Source: JAZLIT01 sp045617525
Lineage (GTDB): Bacteria > Bacillota > Bacilli > Bacillales_A > Planococcaceae
Direction: 5' to 3'
DNA length: 5,968 bases
Assembly: GCA_045617525.1 (NCBI GenBank)
Contig: JAZLIT010000167.1
Coordinates: 1 to 5,968 of the forward strand
Shown: in pieces, positions 1 to 4,843 of the stretch
Position numbering within the stretch: the first letter of the stretch is position 1
How the letters are laid out: each line of letters begins with the position of its first letter
Made by a program: the position numbers and the translations under genes
The notes under the pieces: generated by a model
What the model saw: the letters and a program-made list of their open reading frames with translations, nothing else
Database searches by the model: none
Told to the model about the DNA's origin: nothing

Positions 1-2
1 TG

Positions 3-540
3 GTGCGCCCGGCATGCGTATGAACTATAGGGTGCAAGTCCCGAACCTCGAAGACAGAAGTAGAGGTTAGCCAAGAGCAAGGGTGTCCGTGGTGACGCGG
101 AATCTGAAGGAAGCTGGAGGCAAAACACCGGTCCGAGGAACACGAATCTCATAGAAGGCTAGATATGATTGAGTGAGTTTGCCAGACAAAACAAAGCTCC
201 TTCTGTCGAAGATCATATCAAGTAAATGAGGCGGATAGATGGTGTGAAAGTGCATGCGCTTACCCGGGGAGGTCTGATGGATATATGAAGTACTATTCAT
301 AACCTACTTGGTGACGAGTAGCTGAACCATCAGAAGTCAGCAGATGTCATAGTACGCTTGGGTCTAGAAGCAAGCGGAAGGACTGAACAATTAAGAGAGA
401 ATAGCCCTTGGCATTCTAGTTTAGACGATGAAACATGGAAAACAGAGAAACCTCACGCTTAGAAAGTAATGGTGAATCCCATGAGGGTATTTGCGGAGGG
501 TGTAGTTTAACTAGGCATAAGAAGATAAGTTATTCACGGA
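3..540 (+). ncRNA. Group IIC intron ribozyme, 5' half (domains I-III and start of IV)
   Basis: The RNA before the maturase frame forms the folding scaffold and exon-recognition part of the ribozyme. It contains stretches I recognise from class C introns: GGTGCAAGTCCCGAAC near 31-46, CAAGGGTGTCCGTGG near 79-93, GAAGGAAGCTGGAGGCAAA near 106-124, GAACACGAA near 138-146 and CTTACCCGGGGAGGTCTG near 259-276. A helix CGCTTG/CAAGCG (355-360 with 372-377) fits the domain III position. One stem (274-333) is much larger than in the compact O. iheyensis intron and is listed separately. Domain borders are approximate because no full fold was computed. Confidence 0.8.
274..333 (+). other. Branched extension of an intron helix
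   Basis: CTGATGG at 274-280 pairs with CCATCAG at 327-333. Inside it lie two further hairpins, ATGAA/TTCAT (285-289 with 296-300) and CTACT/AGTAG (304-308 with 317-321), giving a three-way junction. In the O. iheyensis IIC intron, as I recall it, the same place holds only a short TCTG-GAAA-CAGA hairpin. The added Y-shaped arm is therefore a peripheral elaboration near the domain II position. Pairing is read directly; domain assignment and comparison are from memory. Confidence 0.6.
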
Positions 541-550
541 AAGGAACGAA

Positions 551-1816
551 ATGGTAATGTTGAATCAAATTCTGGAACGACAAAACATGATACGAGCTCT
601 CAAGCGAGTTGAAACGAATAAGGGAAAACATGGAGTAGACATGATGCCCGTACAAACTTTACGTCAGCACATCCTCGAAAATTGGGAAACCATTAAATCG
701 CAGATTTTGAATGGAACTTATGAACCGAAACCTGTACGTCGAGTCGAAATCCCGAAACCAGACGGTGGTGTGCGTTTACTAGGTATTCCAACCGTGACAG
801 ACCGTTTGATTCAACAAGCCATCTCGCAGATTTTATCGAAAGAATATGATAAATCGTTTTCTAATAACAGCTATGGATTCCGACCAAATCGGGGTTGTCA
901 CGATGCAGTTAGGAAAGCGAAGGTTTATATAAAAGAGGGCTACCGTTGGGTAGTAGATATTGATTTAGAAAAGTTCTTCGATAAAGTGAACCACGACCGT
1001 CTAATGGCGACATTAGCGAAAAGAATCAAAGACAAGATGCTCTTGAAGCTTATTCGCAAATATCTCCAATCAGGAGTGATGATAAACGGCGTAGTAGTAG
1101 ATACAGACGAAGGGACACCGCAAGGCGGACCTTTGAGCCCCCTGCTTTCAAATATCGTGTTAGATGAGCTCGATAAAGAATTAGAAAATCGTGGTCACAA
1201 GTTCGTTCGCTACGCAGACGACTGTAATATTTATGTGAAAAGTCAACGCGCAGGAGAACGTACAATGAAAAGCGTACAGAGGTTTATTGAAAAGAAGCTG
1301 CGTCTGAAAGTAAATGAACTAAAATCAGCGGTAGACCGTCCTTGGAAACGAAAGTTTCTTAGTTTTAGTTTTACTTCTCATAAAGAGTCAAAGATTCGAA
1401 TTGCCAAAGTTGCTTTAGAACGAATGAAGAAGAAAGTAAGAGAAATCACCTCTAGAAAGAAACCATTTTCTATAGAGTACCGTATTGAGCAGTTGAACCA
1501 ATATCTAGTGGGATGGCTTGGCTATTTCGCATTAATCGATACGCCTAGTATCCTCAAACAATTAGATAGTTGGATTAAACGAAGATTACGCATGTGCTTA
1601 TGGAAGAATTGGAAGAACCCCCAAACAAGAGTCAGAAATCTCGCTCGCTTTAAGATTCCTTACGGGAAAGCTTATGAGTGGGGAAATAGCCGTAAAGGCT
1701 ACTGGCGCATTTCAAAGAGCCCCATATTAAATAGAACCCTCAATAACTCCTATTGGAGTTATCGAGGGCTCAAAAGTCTGCAAACTCGTTATGAAACTTT
1801 GCGTTATTCATCTTAA
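551..1816 (+). CDS. ltrA: Group IIC intron-encoded reverse transcriptase/maturase
   Basis: This 421-aa protein binds its own intron RNA, assists splicing, and copies the intron into DNA during retrohoming. The reverse transcriptase core is complete: RRVEIPKPDGGVRLLGIP (63-80, RT1-2 region), SYGFRPNRGCHDAV (107-120), VVDIDLEKFFD (134-144) with the motif A Asp at about 138, EGTPQGGPLSPLLSN (187-201), and the catalytic YADD at 221-224. RLKVNELKSAVDRPWKRKFL (251-270) covers RT6-7. The maturase/thumb domain X follows with QLNQYLVGWLGYF (314-326) and SWIKRRLRMCLWKNW (340-354), then a short basic DNA-binding tail. No HNH endonuclease is present, as is usual for class C, and the length matches GsI-IIC-type enzymes (about 420 aa). 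The start is preceded by AAGGA at 541-545; a second in-frame ATG at 557 could also serve. The frame is undamaged. Confidence 0.95.
   Translation: MVMLNQILERQNMIRALKRVETNKGKHGVDMMPVQTLRQHILENWETIKSQILNGTYEPKPVRRVEIPKPDGGVRLLGIPTVTDRLIQQAISQILSKEYDKSFSNNSYGFRPNRGCHDAVRKAKVYIKEGYRWVVDIDLEKFFDKVNHDRLMATLAKRIKDKMLLKLIRKYLQSGVMINGVVVDTDEGTPQGGPLSPLLSNIVLDELDKELENRGHKFVRYADDCNIYVKSQRAGERTMKSVQRFIEKKLRLKVNELKSAVDRPWKRKFLSFSFTSHKESKIRIAKVALERMKKKVREITSRKKPFSIEYRIEQLNQYLVGWLGYFALIDTPSILKQLDSWIKRRLRMCLWKNWKNPQTRVRNLARFKIPYGKAYEWGNSRKGYWRISKSPILNRTLNNSYWSYRGLKSLQTRYETLRYSS
1737..1768 (+). other. Strong hairpin inside the 3' end of the maturase frame
   Basis: CCCTCAATAACTCC (1737-1750) pairs with GGAGTTATCGAGGG (1755-1768) around a TATT loop: 13 of 14 pairs, with one A/C mismatch. 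It lies in the codons for the last 25 or so residues of the maturase, about 50 nt before domain V. It could be the distal domain IV stem, an RNA element controlling translation or decay, or a coding coincidence. Confidence 0.6.
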
Positions 1817-1818
1817 TT

Positions 1819-1854
1819 GAACCGCCGTATACGGATCCGTATGTACGGTGGTGT
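1819..1854 (+). ncRNA. Group II intron domain V (catalytic hairpin)
   Basis: The lower stem pairs 1821-1829 with 1844-1852, bulge TG is at 1842-1843, and the upper stem TACG/CGTA (1830-1833 with 1838-1841) closes a GATC loop. The catalytic triad reads CGC at 1823-1825, the form typical of group IIC rather than the usual AGC, and includes the characteristic G-U wobble (1824 with 1849). This hairpin binds the catalytic metal ions. All expected elements are intact. Confidence 0.88.
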
Positions 1855-1890
1855 GAGAGGTCGGGAGTTAATCACTCCCTCCTACTCGAT
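1855..1890 (+). ncRNA. Group II intron domain VI with branch-point A
   Basis: GAG (1855-1857) pairs with CTC (1885-1887), AGG (1858-1860) with CCT (1881-1883), and GGGAGT (1863-1868) with ACTCCC (1874-1879). This leaves A1884 as a single bulged adenosine, 6 nt before the last intron base, which is the expected position of the lariat branch point. The intron ends CTCGAT, matching the IIC 3' end as I know it. Confidence 0.8.
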
Positions 1891-1917
1891 TGAATTTTAA
1901 ATCAACCTGTATCTTTA

Positions 1918-1946
1918 ACATAGCCATCACATAAAAATGACTATGT
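1918..1946. other. Hairpin downstream of the intron
   Basis: ACATAGCCA (1918-1926) pairs with TGACTATGT (1938-1946) with one mismatch and an 11-nt loop. There is no T-tract, so it is not a standard terminator. It may be part of the intron target-site context, since class C introns prefer DNA near hairpins, but the usual hairpin lies upstream of the intron. Confidence 0.35.
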
Positions 1947-1971
1947 ATGCAGTCGCTTAATTTTGCTTCTG

Positions 1972-2100
1972 TTAAACTTCACTGTCAGTGATACCATCCT
2001 CACCATCACTAATCCAAGATACATTACCACGATGCGTAATAAACCTCCTATCCAATGTAAAGTGGTTAAAGCGTGTTAGGAGACAATGCCAAACGTACGG
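1972..2100 (-). pseudogene. Possible gene remnant (42 codons, no start)
   Basis: A - strand frame runs 42 codons from just after a stop to a TAA at 1972-1974 and ends with the strongly protein-like WISDGEDGITDSEV. There is no proper start codon. An AGGAGG on the - strand (2047-2052) lies inside the frame with no ATG, GTG or TTG at a sensible distance in it. A second - strand frame here encodes a short hydrophobic stretch, so a frameshifted relic is possible. I do not recognise the family, and chance remains likely. Confidence 0.2.
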
Positions 2101-2297
2101 TTAATATCGAATCTTTATAAGAATTGTAGGAATTAACGGTCGTTATATTTCGATTCCCGAATCAATTTAAGGGGTTATGAAGTGCTTAAAGGTGATGATC
2201 CCAGGATTGTTGTGTTACGTAGTACAAATGTATCGTAGTAATCCGAAGTCGAAGCCGAAGTAGTAAATTATCAATTTTATGAGTAGTCATGCGTTTA

Positions 2298-2313
2298 TAA
2301 AGGTATACCTTTA
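2298..2313. repeat. 16-bp perfect palindrome TAAAGGTATACCTTTA
   Basis: This is a perfect palindrome overlapping the first CGTTTATAAA copy. Its half, TAAAGGTA/TACCTTTA, recurs at 5679-5686 and 5710-5717 around the IS66 terminus. It is a possible centre of resolvase crossover subsite I or a repressor operator. Confidence 0.5.
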
Positions 2314-2416
2314 CGTGAAAACTTGTGGTAAATGGAAACTTATATATATCAAGGTCTTGTGAAATAATTATTTTCCTTAAAGGTTAATAAAATAATTAAC
2401 AAACGTTTATAAAATA

Positions 2417-2447
2417 TTGTATAGCTTTATAAACTGAAGCATACAAT
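2417..2447 (+). promoter_or_regulatory. Possible resolvase promoter
   Basis: TTGTAT (2417-2422) and TACAAT (2442-2447) resemble -35 and -10 boxes, but the 19-bp spacer is long. Both boxes lie inside the inverted repeat TATTGTAT/ATACAATA, so resolvase binding there would block transcription. TATAAC at 2451-2456 is an alternative -10 without a clear -35. Confidence 0.3.
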
Positions 2448-2482
2448 AATTATAACAATTTAACCTGAAAGGATTGATTTGA

Positions 2483-3109
2483 ATGAAAATTGGATATATC
2501 CGTGTTTCAACTACAGATCAGAATATTGAGCGTCAATTAATCAAGATGCAGCAATTAGGAATTGAAGAGCGATTTACTTTTATTGACAAGGCTAGTGGTA
2601 AGGACTTCAATAGACCTCAATACCAAGCGATGAAGAATGTGGTTCGTGTAGGTGATGTAGTTTATATTGATGCATTGGATCGCCTGGGAAGGAATTATGA
2701 GGCAATTATCAGAGAGTGGAAGCATATAACTCGTGAAATTAATGCAGATATTATTGTGTTAGAAAATGAAATTCTATTTGATAGTAGAAAATTTAAGGAA
2801 ATGGGTGATATGGGGAAGCTAATGGAGGATCAATTTCTTTCATTACTTTCGTATGTAGCAGACCAGGAAAGACAGAAGCTGTTGAAACGACAAGCAGAGG
2901 GGATTGCCGAAGCAAAAAAACAGGGGAAGCATCTTGGTAGACCTCAGCTAAATATCAGCACAATAAGTAAGCAACAACGTGAAACGCTTGACCAGAAATA
3001 TCAGTCATACAAAAATAGAACAATAAGCGGTGTACAATTTGCTAAAATGTTGGATTTAAAAAAGAATAGCTTTTATAAGATTATCAAGGAATATGAAGCG
3101 ACATTTTAA
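2483..3109 (+). CDS. Serine resolvase/invertase family site-specific recombinase
   Basis: This 208-aa protein of the Tn3-resolvase type cuts and rejoins DNA at paired res sites through a 5'-phosphoserine intermediate. On plasmids it typically resolves dimers or cointegrates. The N-terminal catalytic domain has GYIRVST (4-10) with nucleophile Ser9 and Arg7, and ALDRLGRN (64-71) with the conserved Arg67 and Arg70. The long dimer helix follows, with VADQERQ (125-131). GKHLGRP (148-154) is the usual hinge to the C-terminal helix-turn-helix, here about 182-205 (SGVQFAKMLDLKKNSFYKII). The length is normal for small resolvases. The ATG is preceded by AAAGGA at 2468-2473 with 9-nt spacing. Dyads directly upstream fit a res site, favouring resolvase over invertase. 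The gene is monocistronic. Confidence 0.93.
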   Translation: MKIGYIRVSTTDQNIERQLIKMQQLGIEERFTFIDKASGKDFNRPQYQAMKNVVRVGDVVYIDALDRLGRNYEAIIREWKHITREINADIIVLENEILFDSRKFKEMGDMGKLMEDQFLSLLSYVADQERQKLLKRQAEGIAEAKKQGKHLGRPQLNISTISKQQRETLDQKYQSYKNRTISGVQFAKMLDLKKNSFYKIIKEYEATF

Positions 3110-3133
3110 ATATTTTAAGCTTACGCTTTTATC

Positions 3134-3159
3134 GCCGCTACAACTGTAGTCGTTTTTTT
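3134..3159 (+). terminator. Probable Rho-independent terminator of the resolvase gene
   Basis: CTACA (3138-3142) pairs with TGTAG (3145-3149), extended by a G-U pair (3137/3150), and is followed after two bases by seven T's (3153-3159). The stem is short. An alternative longer-range pairing is GCTACA (3137-3142) with TGTAGC (3159-3164). Its location 25 bp after the resolvase stop supports a terminator. Confidence 0.5.
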
Positions 3160-3188
3160 GTAGCCTAAACTAAATTGTTTCCCATTAT

Positions 3189-3214
3189 ATATAAGAAGAT
3201 ACTATATATGAACA
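3189..3214. repeat. Two-part AT-rich repeat, copy 1
   Basis: ATATAAGAA (3189-3197) is followed by TATATGAACA (3205-3214). The same two words recur in the same order at 3453-3482. This copy lies just upstream of the 67-aa gene, the other just upstream of the parA operon. They could be promoter/operator duplicates or partition-site repeats. The sequences are AT-rich, so chance contributes. Confidence 0.4.
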
Positions 3215-3235
3215 GCGCAGGGGGCGTGGTTTTAG

Positions 3236-3439
3236 ATGTTTAGTCAGTTGTTTAAGCAGCCTAGAACCTACCTACTAGACTCACACACATTTAATTTGAA
3301 CAGCGAAGATACTTTATATAGCGTAAAAATTATAGCCGGTTGGCTATATTTAACGCACTTCTGGCTCATTCGAGACGTAATATTCACCATTGAAGAAAGC
3401 GATTTATGGGGTAGTGGATTTTATGAAGAAGGTAGCTAA
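3236..3439 (+). CDS. Hypothetical small protein (67 aa)
   Basis: I do not recognise this protein. The ATG at 3236 has a G-rich ribosome binding site AGGGGG at 3219-3224, somewhat far away (11 nt). The product has a hydrophobic, aromatic middle (KIIAGWLYLTHFWLIRDVIF, 31-50) and an acidic end (EESDLWGSGFYEEGS, 53-67). It has no signal peptide and no clear transmembrane segment. Codon use is somewhat less AT-rich than in the parA operon. The frame contains a strong hairpin at 3321-3356, and a - strand frame of similar length overlaps it, so the segment could instead be a non-coding structured region. It lies between the resolvase terminator and the ParA operon. Confidence 0.4.
   Translation: MFSQLFKQPRTYLLDSHTFNLNSEDTLYSVKIIAGWLYLTHFWLIRDVIFTIEESDLWGSGFYEEGS
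3321..3356. other. Long imperfect hairpin within the 67-aa frame
   Basis: TATAGCC (3331-3337) pairs perfectly with GGCTATA (3342-3348) around a GGTT loop. Beyond an A/T-rich internal loop, GCGT (3321-3324) pairs with ACGC (3353-3356). Such a two-tier dyad could be a protein-binding site, a replication or transfer structure, or an RNA element. No T-tract follows, so it is not a terminator. Confidence 0.5.
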
Positions 3440-3452
3440 ATAAAAAGTAACA

Positions 3453-3482
3453 ATATAAGAATTTATGAGAATTATATGAACA
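3453..3482. repeat. Two-part AT-rich repeat, copy 2
   Basis: ATATAAGAA (3453-3461) followed by TATATGAACA (3473-3482) repeats the block at 3189-3214 with a 4-nt longer gap. TTATATGAA is also directly repeated at 3472-3480 and 3495-3503, a 23-bp step, about two helical turns. The location ahead of parA suits an operator or a centromere-like site. Confidence 0.4.
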
Positions 3483-3483
3483 A

Positions 3484-3512
3484 TTTCAATAGTTTTATAT
3501 GAAAAGTATAAA
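3484..3512 (+). promoter_or_regulatory. Possible promoter of the parA operon
   Basis: A good -10 TATAAA (3507-3512) lies 17 bp after a weak -35 TTTCAA (3484-3489), within the direct TTATATGAA repeats. A protein bound to the repeats would cover the promoter, which fits autoregulation common in partition operons. TATAAA at 3539-3544 is too close to the ribosome binding site to be useful. Confidence 0.35.
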
Positions 3513-3552
3513 AACCCTATAAAAAATACAGTTTTTAGTATAAATTGTATTT

Positions 3553-3560
3553 AGGAGGTG
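3553..3560 (+). promoter_or_regulatory. Ribosome binding site that fixes the parA start
   Basis: AGGAGGTG is a near-perfect Shine-Dalgarno sequence, 5 nt before TTG at 3566. The longer reading starting at TTG 3545 would put this site inside the coding region, so the start at 3566 is preferred. Confidence 0.8.
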
Positions 3561-3565
3561 TTGTT

Positions 3566-4384
3566 TTGAAACAACCAAAAATTATATCCTTTATTAATAT
3601 GAAGGGTGGCGTGGGGAAAACAACTACAACTATAAATTTAGCTGACACTTTGGTTAGAGGTTTCAACAAAAATGTCCTTGTAATTGATATGGACCCACAA
3701 TTTAATGCATCACAAGCTTTATTTACAAAATATAAAACAATAACTTACTATGATTCATTAAGAAAGGAAGGAAAGACAATAGCTTCAATTGTTATGGATT
3801 ATAATGGTGCAGGTATTAGTTCTAAGGGTAAAACTTTAGAACATACGGAATTAGTAGTAGAATTGTTTAGTGATCAATCAAATCTATATACTATTCCTGG
3901 CGATTTAGAATTAATTAGTTACGAATCAAGTAGACGTGGGGCTGAAAGGGTTTTAAGTAAATATATAAATGAACAAATAATACCTAATTATGAACTTGAT
4001 TATATATTTATCGATACACCAGCTACATATTCAATTTACACTCAAGCCTCATTATTGGCTTCAAAATATTATATTGTTCCTATTTCTCCAGATATTTTCT
4101 CCTCACTAGGGTATTCATTATTACATAGAGTAATGGGAAAAGATTTCGCTTTAGAAGGACATGATTTAGAAAATTTAGGCATAGTATTTACTTTAGTTAA
4201 AAATGAAAAAGTAGGTAGAGAAAATATTATGGATAGTTTTGATAGTGATGATACTTTCAAAACTAGAATTACTGAGTATGAAAGAATTCGTACTGGGAAA
4301 TTATCGACGTTAATGTATGATATGGAAACTACACGTTGTCAAATTGAGGCATTAGCGCAAGAAGTTATTGATAAAACAGATTAG
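3566..4384 (+). CDS. parA: ParA/MinD-type partition ATPase
   Basis: This 272-aa cytoplasmic ATPase is of the deviant Walker A family that moves plasmids over the nucleoid together with a centromere-binding partner. Counting from TTG at 3566, the deviant Walker A is KGGVGKTT (13-20) with signature Lys13 and catalytic Lys18. Walker A' is VLVIDMDPQ (37-45) with Asp41, and Walker B is YIFIDTPA (147-154) with Asp150. PISPD (172-176) and the region after IVFTLVKN (206-213) match the family fold. The N-terminus is short, with no helix-turn-helix, as in small type Ib or soj-like ParAs, so operon repression would have to come from another protein. It is the first gene of a three-gene operon; the next start is 15 nt beyond its stop. 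No ParB homologue is visible downstream. Paralogues act in chromosome segregation or in positioning other cargo, so plasmid partition is an inference from context. Confidence 0.9.
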   Translation: MKQPKIISFINMKGGVGKTTTTINLADTLVRGFNKNVLVIDMDPQFNASQALFTKYKTITYYDSLRKEGKTIASIVMDYNGAGISSKGKTLEHTELVVELFSDQSNLYTIPGDLELISYESSRRGAERVLSKYINEQIIPNYELDYIFIDTPATYSIYTQASLLASKYYIVPISPDIFSSLGYSLLHRVMGKDFALEGHDLENLGIVFTLVKNEKVGRENIMDSFDSDDTFKTRITEYERIRTGKLSTLMYDMETTRCQIEALAQEVIDKTD

Positions 4385-4399
4385 AGGGGAGGTAATAAA

Positions 4400-4843
4400 A
4401 TGAGATATTTAAATGAATATCTAAAGTTAGAAGTTTCTGTGGAAAATAAAGGTGATTTGTTATTTTTAAGTATCCCACTCTTAAGTGAAATCATAATTAA
4501 AAAAGAAGTTTACAAGAAAAATTGTGAATTGAAAGATTTTACTAGTCAAATTTTTATGAAGGAATATGGTTCATATTTATACGATGCACGTCCATTGTTA
4601 TATTCAAGATTAGTTAAAGATTTAATTGCTCTTAATGAAATAGACGAGAATCAATTCTTTAATATACAACGAAAAATAAAGGGATTTCTTTCAGAAAATA
4701 TTTTAAATGAGTCAAATAAGGGTAATAGAAAAGAAATTAATAAAAAAGAAGCTAATAAAAAAGAAGCTACACCTATACTACCTAAAACCAATAAAAGTAA
4801 CAAGAAAGTTATAGATGATTGGAGGTCTGTAATTGAGTCTTGA
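4400..4843 (+). CDS. Hypothetical protein with lysine-rich repeat tail; candidate ParA partner
   Basis: This 147-aa protein belongs to a family I do not recognise. Residues 1-105 look globular and mixed, with LLFLSIPLLSEIII at 20-33 (probably a buried strand/helix rather than a membrane anchor) and EYGSYLYDARPLLYSRLVKDL at 55-75. The tail from about 106 is highly basic and polar. It contains three tandem pentapeptides NRKEI-NKKEA-NKKEA (109-123), then a spacer and a last predicted helix KKVIDDWRSVIES. A basic disordered tail could bind DNA or stimulate the ATPase, as the basic N-termini of ParB-type partners do. The ribosome binding site is AGGGGAGGT (4385-4393), 6 nt before ATG. The last 11 nt overlap the next gene, suggesting coupled translation. 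By position this is where parB would be, but there is no ParB nuclease fold or recognisable helix-turn-helix, so the role is inferred. Confidence 0.75.
   Translation: MRYLNEYLKLEVSVENKGDLLFLSIPLLSEIIIKKEVYKKNCELKDFTSQIFMKEYGSYLYDARPLLYSRLVKDLIALNEIDENQFFNIQRKIKGFLSENILNESNKGNRKEINKKEANKKEATPILPKTNKSNKKVIDDWRSVIES
4724..4768 (+). repeat. 15-bp tandem repeat in the second operon gene
   Basis: AATAAAAAAGAAGCT occurs twice perfectly in tandem (4739-4753 and 4754-4768), preceded by a related unit at 4724-4738 (12 of 15 identical). Each unit encodes N-K/R-K-E-A/I. The unit length keeps the frame, while the A6 run inside each perfect unit is a slippage hot spot that could switch the tail and the overlapping gene downstream. 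Confidence 0.8.

Larger units (their letters stand above)
3..1890 (+). mobile_element. Group IIC (bacterial class C) intron, apparently full length
   Basis: This is a self-splicing, retrohoming ribozyme element. The 5' end carries the group II signature GTGCG at position 3, and the following GTGCGCCCGGCATG closely resembles the Oceanobacillus iheyensis group IIC intron as I remember it. An open reverse transcriptase frame lies in domain IV. A 34-nt type domain V with the IIC-type CGC triad and a domain VI with a bulged A end in CTCGAT at 1890. Only two bases of 5' exon (1-2) are in view, so the insertion context cannot be read; IIC introns usually insert just downstream of terminator hairpins. 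All ribozyme parts and the protein look intact, so the element may be active. The exact ends are inferred from the GTGCG and AY rules and could be off by a base. Confidence 0.9.
1891..2290. other. Non-coding stretch with possible decayed coding remnants
   Basis: There is no convincing gene in these 400 bases. They start with the 3' exon of the intron. A hairpin is at 1918-1946, a - strand stop-to-stop frame with protein-like composition is at 1972-2100, and a tandem hexamer CGAAGY repeated three times lies at 2244-2261. A short + strand frame just before 2170 ends in the protein-like NGRYISIPESI but has no start. The stretch is probably a decayed locus between mobile elements. Confidence 0.5.
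2292..2448. promoter_or_regulatory. Candidate resolvase recombination site (res) and operator
   Basis: This stretch immediately before the resolvase gene holds several dyads. CGTTTATAAA occurs at 2292-2301 and again at 2404-2413. The second copy faces an inverted GTTTATAAA copy (TTTATAAAC, 2426-2434), giving a dyad about 30 bp long. TATTGTAT/ATACAATA (2415-2422 with 2441-2448) overlaps it. TAAAGGTATACCTTTA (2298-2313) is a perfect palindrome, and TAATTATTTT/AAAATAATTA (2365-2374 with 2389-2398) is another inverted repeat. Serine resolvases bind two or three such dyads just upstream of their gene, which also represses their own transcription. The repeats are seen; their role is inferred from position, and subsite borders are uncertain. 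Confidence 0.5.

Noticed and set aside
67..300. 77-codon - strand open frame within the intron 5' half
   Set aside because: It lies wholly across structured ribozyme RNA, has no ribosome binding site, and its product resembles no protein I know.
1050..1265. 71-codon - strand frame
   Set aside because: Antisense to the conserved reverse transcriptase core, so its openness follows from the coding strand.
2177..2263. 28-codon + strand frame, product hydrophobic then basic (ends SNPKSKPK)
   Set aside because: The AAGGGG motif is only about 2 nt from the ATG, too close for initiation; the frame is very short and I see no family match.
3205..3503. Replication-origin iterons
   Set aside because: The repeats are few, unevenly spaced and not next to any visible replication initiator gene; control or partition sites are a better fit.
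3545..3565. Longer parA start at TTG 3545
   Set aside because: It would place the strong AGGAGGTG site inside the gene and has no ribosome binding site of its own.
4069..4260. 63-codon - strand frame
   Set aside because: Antisense to parA, low-complexity product, no ribosome binding site.
4739..4768. CRISPR-like or iteron array
   Set aside because: Only two perfect 15-bp units in direct contact, within a coding frame that explains them as a peptide repeat.
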